A stretch of DNA of 49,724 nucleotides from Lautropia sp. SCN 69-89 (lineage in GTDB: Bacteria > Pseudomonadota > Gammaproteobacteria > Burkholderiales > Burkholderiaceae_E): NCBI GenBank assembly GCA_001724855.1, contig MEED01000038.1:1-49724 (forward strand). Reading direction: 5' to 3'. A program made the translations under genes and the position numbers. The notes below the pieces were generated by a model. It ran no database searches. It saw only the letters and a list, made by a program, of their open reading frames with translations, and was not told the DNA's origin. The first letter of the stretch is position 1. The number at the start of each line of letters is the position of its first letter. Shown piece by piece: positions 42,401 to 49,724 of the stretch.

Positions 42401-42610
42401 GTGCGCACGGCCAACCAGCGCACCGAGCGCGCAGCCCCGCGCCTGCGCGCGCCGGCACGGCTCATCGCAGTGACTGCCGCGGCCGCGGTGGTCGCGCTGC
42501 TCGCCGCCTGCGGCCAGCGCGGGCCCTTGTATCTGCCCGACTCCCAGCCGAAGAAGAAGCTCGCCGCGAACCCGGAGGCGCCCCCGGCGGCTCCGGTACC
42601 GCGCCATTGA
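42401..42610 (+). CDS. lptM: LptM-like lipoprotein (LPS translocon maturation)
   Basis: The 69-residue product has a basic leader, a hydrophobic stretch and lipobox LAAC. The mature part begins CGQRGPLYLPD, the hallmark of LptM/YifL, a small lipoprotein that assists LptD disulfide maturation in E. coli. The first possible start is GTG at 42401, directly after the mrcA stop; it gives a rather long 37-residue leader. The position just upstream of lysA is the conserved one. A Lys/Pro-rich tail ends the protein. Confidence 0.88.
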   Translation: MRTANQRTERAAPRLRAPARLIAVTAAAAVVALLAACGQRGPLYLPDSQPKKKLAANPEAPPAAPVPRH

Positions 42611-42630
42611 CCCTGCACCCCCTGATTCCG

Positions 42631-43893
42631 ATGGACGCCTTCCAGTATCGCGGCAATTCACTGCTGGTCGAAGACCTCCCGCTGTCGACCGTCGCCGAGC
42701 GCTTCGGCACCCCGACCTACGTCTATTCCAGGCGCGCGATCGTCGACGCGTTCGCCGAGTTCCGGCACGCCGCCGGCACGCGCGACGTGCTGGTCTGCTA
42801 TGCGCTGAAGGCGAACTCGAACCTCGCGGTGATCGACCTGCTCGCCCGCGAGGGAGCAGGCTTCGACATCGTCTCGGGCGGAGAGCTGAAGCGGGTGCTT
42901 GCGGCGGGCGGCGACCCGTCGCGGGTCGTGTTCTCCGGCGTCGGCAAGCAGGAGTCCGAGATGCGCATGGCGCTCGAGGCGGGCGTGCGCTGCTTCAACG
43001 TCGAGTCGGAGAGCGAACTGCTGCGGCTCGACCGGGTGGCGGGCGCACTCGGCCGGCGCGCGCCCGTTTCGCTGCGCGTGAACCCCGACGTCGACGCGGG
43101 CACGCATCCGTACATCTCCACCGGCTTGCGCGAGAACAAGTTCGGCATCGCACACGATGCCGCGCTCGCCGCCTACCGGACGGCGGCACGCCTGCCGAAC
43201 ATCGAGGTGATCGGCATCGATTGCCACATCGGCTCGCAGATCACGAGCATCGATCCGTTCATGGCGGCGCTGGACAAGCTGCTCGAACTGGTCGACACGC
43301 TGCACGCCGAAGGCATTGCCCTGAGGCACGTCGACCTCGGCGGTGGCCTGGGCATCCGCTACGCGGACGAGGAGCCGCCGTCGCGCGAGGCGCTGTTCCG
43401 GGCGATCTTCGAGCGCATCGACCGGCATCCGCGCGGCGCCTCGTTCGGGCTGGTCTTCGAGTTCGGGCGCTCGATCGTCGGCAATGCCGGCGTCCTGCTC
43501 ACGCGCGTCGAGTACCTGAAGAGCAACGCGGAGCGCCGCTTCGCGATCGTCGACGCGGCCATGAACGACCTGATGCGTCCCGCGCTCTACGACGCCTGGC
43601 ACGGCGTGCTGCCGGTCGAGGCGCGCAACGCCGGCCCGGAGCAGGTCTACGACGTCGTCGGCCCGGTCTGCGAATCGGGCGACTGGCTCGCGCGCGGACG
43701 CAAGCTCGCGATCGCCGAGGGCGACCTGCTGGCGATCGCTTCCGCGGGCGCCTACGGCATGGCGATGTCCTCGAACTACAACACGCGTCCGCGCGCCGCG
43801 GAGGTGATCGTCGACGGCAGCGAGGCGCACCTGGTGCGCGAACGCGAACCGGTCGAGTCGCTATTCGCGCTCGAGAGGCGCCTGCCGCGCTGA
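42631..43893 (+). CDS. lysA: Diaminopimelate decarboxylase
   Basis: The 420-residue PLP enzyme makes lysine from meso-diaminopimelate, the last step of the pathway. It is a fold-type III (alanine-racemase-like) decarboxylase with PLP-Lys 60 in CYALKANSN, DCHIGSQ, HVDLGGGLGI, EFGRSIVGNAG (phosphate site) and active-site Cys 347 in GPVCESGDWLA. The C-terminal GAYGMAMSSNYN is standard. The ATG at 42631 gives MDAFQYRGNSLLVEDL. Its last 33 bp overlap the convergent msrQ gene. Confidence 0.97.
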   Translation: MDAFQYRGNSLLVEDLPLSTVAERFGTPTYVYSRRAIVDAFAEFRHAAGTRDVLVCYALKANSNLAVIDLLAREGAGFDIVSGGELKRVLAAGGDPSRVVFSGVGKQESEMRMALEAGVRCFNVESESELLRLDRVAGALGRRAPVSLRVNPDVDAGTHPYISTGLRENKFGIAHDAALAAYRTAARLPNIEVIGIDCHIGSQITSIDPFMAALDKLLELVDTLHAEGIALRHVDLGGGLGIRYADEEPPSREALFRAIFERIDRHPRGASFGLVFEFGRSIVGNAGVLLTRVEYLKSNAERRFAIVDAAMNDLMRPALYDAWHGVLPVEARNAGPEQVYDVVGPVCESGDWLARGRKLAIAEGDLLAIASAGAYGMAMSSNYNTRPRAAEVIVDGSEAHLVREREPVESLFALERRLPR

Positions 43894-44517
43894 CGCGTCG
43901 GCCGGCGTGCGGCGCACGAGCTGCCGCAGCGCCCGGAACCCGAGCAAGGCCGCAACCACGGCCGCGTAGATCATCGGCTCGGCCAGGTCGTTCTTGCCGG
44001 CCTTGTGCCACCAGAAGTGCAGCACCGCGAGCACGGCCACCGCGTAGACGAGCCGGTGCAACTCCTGCCAGTGGCGACCGAGCCGACGCATCATCGCGCG
44101 CGTGGAGGTCGCCGCCAGCGGCAGCATCAGCACGAACGCGGTGAAGCCCACGGTGACGAACGGTCGATCGACGACGTCGGCGATCATCGAGGCAGGATCG
44201 AACCACTGGTCGAACCACACCCAGGCCGTGAAGTGCAGCGCCGCGTAGAAGAACGCGTACAGGCCGAACATGCGCCGCAACCGCAGCAGCCAGGGCCAGC
44301 CGAGCAACTGCCGCAGCGGCGTCACCGACAGCGTGACGCACAGCATCACCAGGGTCCAGGTTCCGGTGGAGCGGGTCACGAACTCGACCGGGTTGGCGCC
44401 CAGCGCGTCGGCACGACCCAGCGCCACCAGGCGCAGAAGCGGCAGCAGGGCGGCGACGAATGCCACCGCGCGGATTCCCGTCAGCGTGCGCGACGACGGT
44501 TGTGCGAACGATGGCAT
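43861..44517 (-). CDS. msrQ: Haem-binding membrane subunit MsrQ
   Basis: The protein of about 218 residues has six membrane helices and is the electron donor of MsrP, which repairs methionine sulfoxide in the periplasm. Haem-ligand His residues sit in FFYAALHFTAW and HRLVYAVAVLAVLHFWWH. The family signature GRHWQELHRLVY is intact. The start at 44517 (MPSFAQPSS) leaves a short tail before the first helix; an ATG at 44538 adds seven residues. It follows msrP by about 40 bp. The 3' end runs 33 bp into lysA on the other strand. Confidence 0.92.
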   Translation of the reverse strand: MPSFAQPSSRTLTGIRAVAFVAALLPLLRLVALGRADALGANPVEFVTRSTGTWTLVMLCVTLSVTPLRQLLGWPWLLRLRRMFGLYAFFYAALHFTAWVWFDQWFDPASMIADVVDRPFVTVGFTAFVLMLPLAATSTRAMMRRLGRHWQELHRLVYAVAVLAVLHFWWHKAGKNDLAEPMIYAAVVAALLGFRALRQLVRRTPADASARQAPLERE

Positions 44518-44557
44518 CCCGGTGGCGCGAGCGCGCATGGCGCGACGCGGCACCGGC

Positions 44558-48155
<3,598 letters not shown>

Positions 48156-48204
48156 GCGCGCCAGGCCGCAGCCTCGTCGCGAACGCCGGCAGGAGCCGCC
48201 CGCG

Positions 48205-49311
48205 ATGCAGTTCGTGATCGTCCGGCCCGACGGGGCCGCGGTCTCCGATGCGGTCCCGGCGATGCCCGCCGGGGGCTTCGTCTGGTGCGATTGCGTGTAC
48301 CAGGACGGTCGCGCCTGGACCGCGCCGGTGCAGCAGCTCACCGGCGCCAGCGTCTTCGAGGACCATCTGCTCGACGCGGAGAACCCGGGCCATCCGTCGT
48401 ACTTCGATTCGACGAACGACTACGAGATGATCGTGTTCCGCGGGCTGGCCATCCGCACCGACGCGATCGAGCCGTCCGGCGTGATCCGCGTGAAAACCCG
48501 TCCCGCGGTGTTCTTCCTGTTCCCGCAGGTGCTGGTCACCGTGCGCGCCCCCGACAGCCGGCTCGTGCCCGCGATCCGCGATCGGCTGCTGGCCGGAGGA
48601 CGTGCGCGGCTGCCTGCCCAGCCCGAGGAGCTGATGCTGCGCATCCTCAACGGCATGGTCGACCGATACCTCGACCTGCGCCAACCGCTCACCGAGCAGT
48701 TCGATCAGCGCCAGCGCGAACTGCTCGACCCGCGCCGGCCGTTTCGCGACTGGTACGAACTGCTCGAGGCGCGGCGCGAGGCGCGGCGACTGCAGGACCT
48801 CTGCGAGGAGCAGCTCGACGCGCTGCAGGAATGGCGCGACGAGCGCCTCGAGCGCACCGTCGGGGGAGCGGGTACGCCCCGCGGCCTGCATGCGCTCGAC
48901 GACGCGCTGCTGGTGCGCACCGCCGACATCGTCGGCCACATCCACCGCGTGCTCAACCACGCGCGCCGACTCGAATCGTCGGTCGAGAGCGCGGTGCAAC
49001 TGCACTTCTCGGCCACCGCGTATCGCACCAACGAAGTGATGCGCACGCTCACCGCGATCACCGCGGTGTTCCTGCCACTGACGCTGATCACCGGCGTGTT
49101 CGGGATGAACTTCGAGTTCATCCCGGGGCTGCATTCGAAGACCGGGTTCTGGTGGGCCATCGGCTCGATGGTGATGATTGGCGCGCTTCTGTTCTCGTTC
49201 CTCAGGGCGCGCGCGATGCTGTCCGCCTCCGACCCGTTCGGCCGGCGGCGGCGCCGGCGCGCGCGCCGCGTGCGGTCGTCCCCGGGCCCGGGCAACGGCG
49301 GCGACGCCTGA
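48205..49311 (+). CDS. CorA-family divalent metal transporter
   Basis: The 368-residue protein of the CorA/ZntB superfamily has a large cytoplasmic N-domain rich in charged helices (residues 130-290). Two C-terminal membrane helices follow, linked by the signature GMN (ITGVFGMNFEF). The TGVFGMN loop followed by FWWAIGS supports a Mg2+-type CorA channel; the substrate cannot be separated from Co2+/Zn2+ by eye. The very C-terminus is Arg-rich. The ATG at 48205 has AGGAG ten bases upstream. It lies 49 bp after hemB. Confidence 0.9.
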   Translation: MQFVIVRPDGAAVSDAVPAMPAGGFVWCDCVYQDGRAWTAPVQQLTGASVFEDHLLDAENPGHPSYFDSTNDYEMIVFRGLAIRTDAIEPSGVIRVKTRPAVFFLFPQVLVTVRAPDSRLVPAIRDRLLAGGRARLPAQPEELMLRILNGMVDRYLDLRQPLTEQFDQRQRELLDPRRPFRDWYELLEARREARRLQDLCEEQLDALQEWRDERLERTVGGAGTPRGLHALDDALLVRTADIVGHIHRVLNHARRLESSVESAVQLHFSATAYRTNEVMRTLTAITAVFLPLTLITGVFGMNFEFIPGLHSKTGFWWAIGSMVMIGALLFSFLRARAMLSASDPFGRRRRRRARRVRSSPGPGNGGDA

Positions 49312-49324
49312 CGGGTGGCCGCGT

Positions 49325-49724
49325 TCAGCCTTCCGCGCCCTCGCCGGACCCTTCGCGCGCTCCGGCCTCGGCGTCGCGCATGCCGGCCTGTGCGTCACGC
49401 ACGCGGGTCGACGCGTCGCGGATTCCGGCCGATGCGTCGCGCGTCTCGCCGGCCGCCCACTGCGCGTAGGCCGGCCAGACCGCCTCGGGCGCGATCGTCA
49501 CGATCTCGGGTACCTCGTACGGATGCAGCGCGTCCAGGCGCTGCCGGCAGGCGGCATGGCGCAGGCGCGTCGTCTTCACCAGCACGGTGACCTCCTCGGC
49601 CTCCTCGACTTCGCCCTGCCAGCGATACACCGAAGTGCAGGTGCCGAGAATGTTCACGCAGGCGGCCAGCCGTTCGCCCACCAGCGTGTGCGCGACCTCC
49701 TCCGCCGTTTCGCGGTCGGGGAGA
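49325..49724 (-). CDS. cutA: Divalent-cation tolerance protein CutA with repeated C-terminal extension (5' partial)
   Basis: The gene runs off the right edge, so its start is missing. The visible part reads PDRETAEEVAHTLVGERLAA, then CVNILGTCTSVYRWQG, EVTVLVKTTRLRH and HPYEVPEIVTIAP, all classic CutA blocks of this small trimeric protein linked to metal tolerance. The core ends near AYAQWAAGET. About 38 further residues form an unusual heptad-repeat tail, which I do not recall in other CutA proteins. It is convergent with the corA gene (13 bp apart), which may reflect a shared metal role, but that is speculation. Confidence 0.9.
   Translation of the reverse strand, partial: LPDRETAEEVAHTLVGERLAACVNILGTCTSVYRWQGEVEEAEEVTVLVKTTRLRHAACRQRLDALHPYEVPEIVTIAPEAVWPAYAQWAAGETRDASAGIRDASTRVRDAQAGMRDAEAGAREGSGEGAEG
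49337..49441 (-). repeat. Five 21-bp units encoding a heptad repeat in the CutA tail
   Basis: On the minus strand the tail of cutA has five units of seven codons: RDASAGI, RDASTRV, RDAQAGM, RDAEAGA and a decayed REGSGEG. Units 1-4 begin CGYGACGC (Y = C or T). Codons vary between units, so the repeat is not a fresh slippage product. The pattern resembles amphipathic, charged heptads. Confidence 0.75.

Noticed and set aside
39767-42661. 964-codon minus-strand frame opposite mrcA
   Set aside because: mrcA carries all transglycosylase and transpeptidase motifs; the antisense product has none and is composition-driven.

Overview
The window is about 50 kb of very GC-rich chromosomal DNA from a betaproteobacterium, most likely of the order Burkholderiales. 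This rests on gene order recalled from that group: fmdB-DUF502-aspS-nudB-EEP-clsB, ssb-MFS-uvrA, ccoNOQP-ccoG with ccoI/ccoS, pilMNOPQ-aroK-aroB-dgt-gltBD with divergent mrcA, lptM-lysA, and cytochrome c4-engB-hemB. No rRNA, tRNA, CRISPR array, insertion sequence, prophage gene or integrase was seen. Genes are tightly packed, and many are joined by ATGA-type overlaps.

Layout. 1-4.5 kb (minus): a probable six-gene operon, from fmdB through a DUF502 membrane protein, aspS, nudB and an endonuclease/exonuclease/phosphatase-family protein to the first codons of a cardiolipin-synthase-like gene. 4.6-6.8 kb: thrH, divergent from an orphan PaaK-like adenylate-forming enzyme. 6.8-11.7 kb: ssb and an MFS exporter (minus), then uvrA (plus). 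11.7-13.5 kb (minus): mtnA overlapping a class II aldolase, a possible partial 5-deoxypentose/methylthioribose salvage unit. 13.7-22.6 kb (plus): the cbb3 oxidase region, with a TauE/SafE-like protein, ccoI and ccoS, then an FNR-type promoter, ccoN, ccoO, ccoQ, ccoP, ccoG, fixH and a small membrane protein. 22.6-25 kb: an Hsp15-like S4 protein, a MaoC hydratase and an amidase. 25-31.4 kb (minus): gltB and gltD, the NADPH glutamate synthase. 31.7-39.7 kb (minus): pilMNOPQ, aroK, aroB and dgt. 40-43.9 kb (plus): mrcA (PBP1A), lptM and lysA. 43.9-46.3 kb (minus): cytochrome c4, msrP and msrQ. 46.4-49.3 kb (plus): engB, hemB and a CorA-type transporter. 49.3 kb to the end: cutA (minus, 5' end off the window), with an unusual repeated tail.

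How the genes work together. The cbb3 block would make a micro-oxic terminal oxidase: CcoN/O/P/Q are the subunits, and CcoI, CcoS, CcoG and FixH act in copper delivery and assembly. A well-placed FNR/ANR site precedes ccoN. Cytochrome c4 is a plausible electron donor and HemB supplies the haem precursor. The pil block builds the type IV pilus alignment complex and secretin. aroK/aroB, gltBD, lysA and thrH are amino-acid biosynthesis genes.

The most notable observation is that three genes of the cbb3 cluster (ccoO, ccoG, fixH) each carry a short apparent deletion with a frameshift inside about 3 kb, while every other gene in the window reads intact. This could be real decay or an assembly fault, and the sequence alone cannot decide. 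Other points of interest are the mtnA-aldolase pair without a kinase, the heptad-repeat tail on CutA, an AT-rich dyad between back-to-back promoters upstream of pilM, and the absence of cytochrome c System II genes between cytochrome c4 and msrP. No clearly new multi-gene system was found; most of the window is conserved housekeeping DNA.
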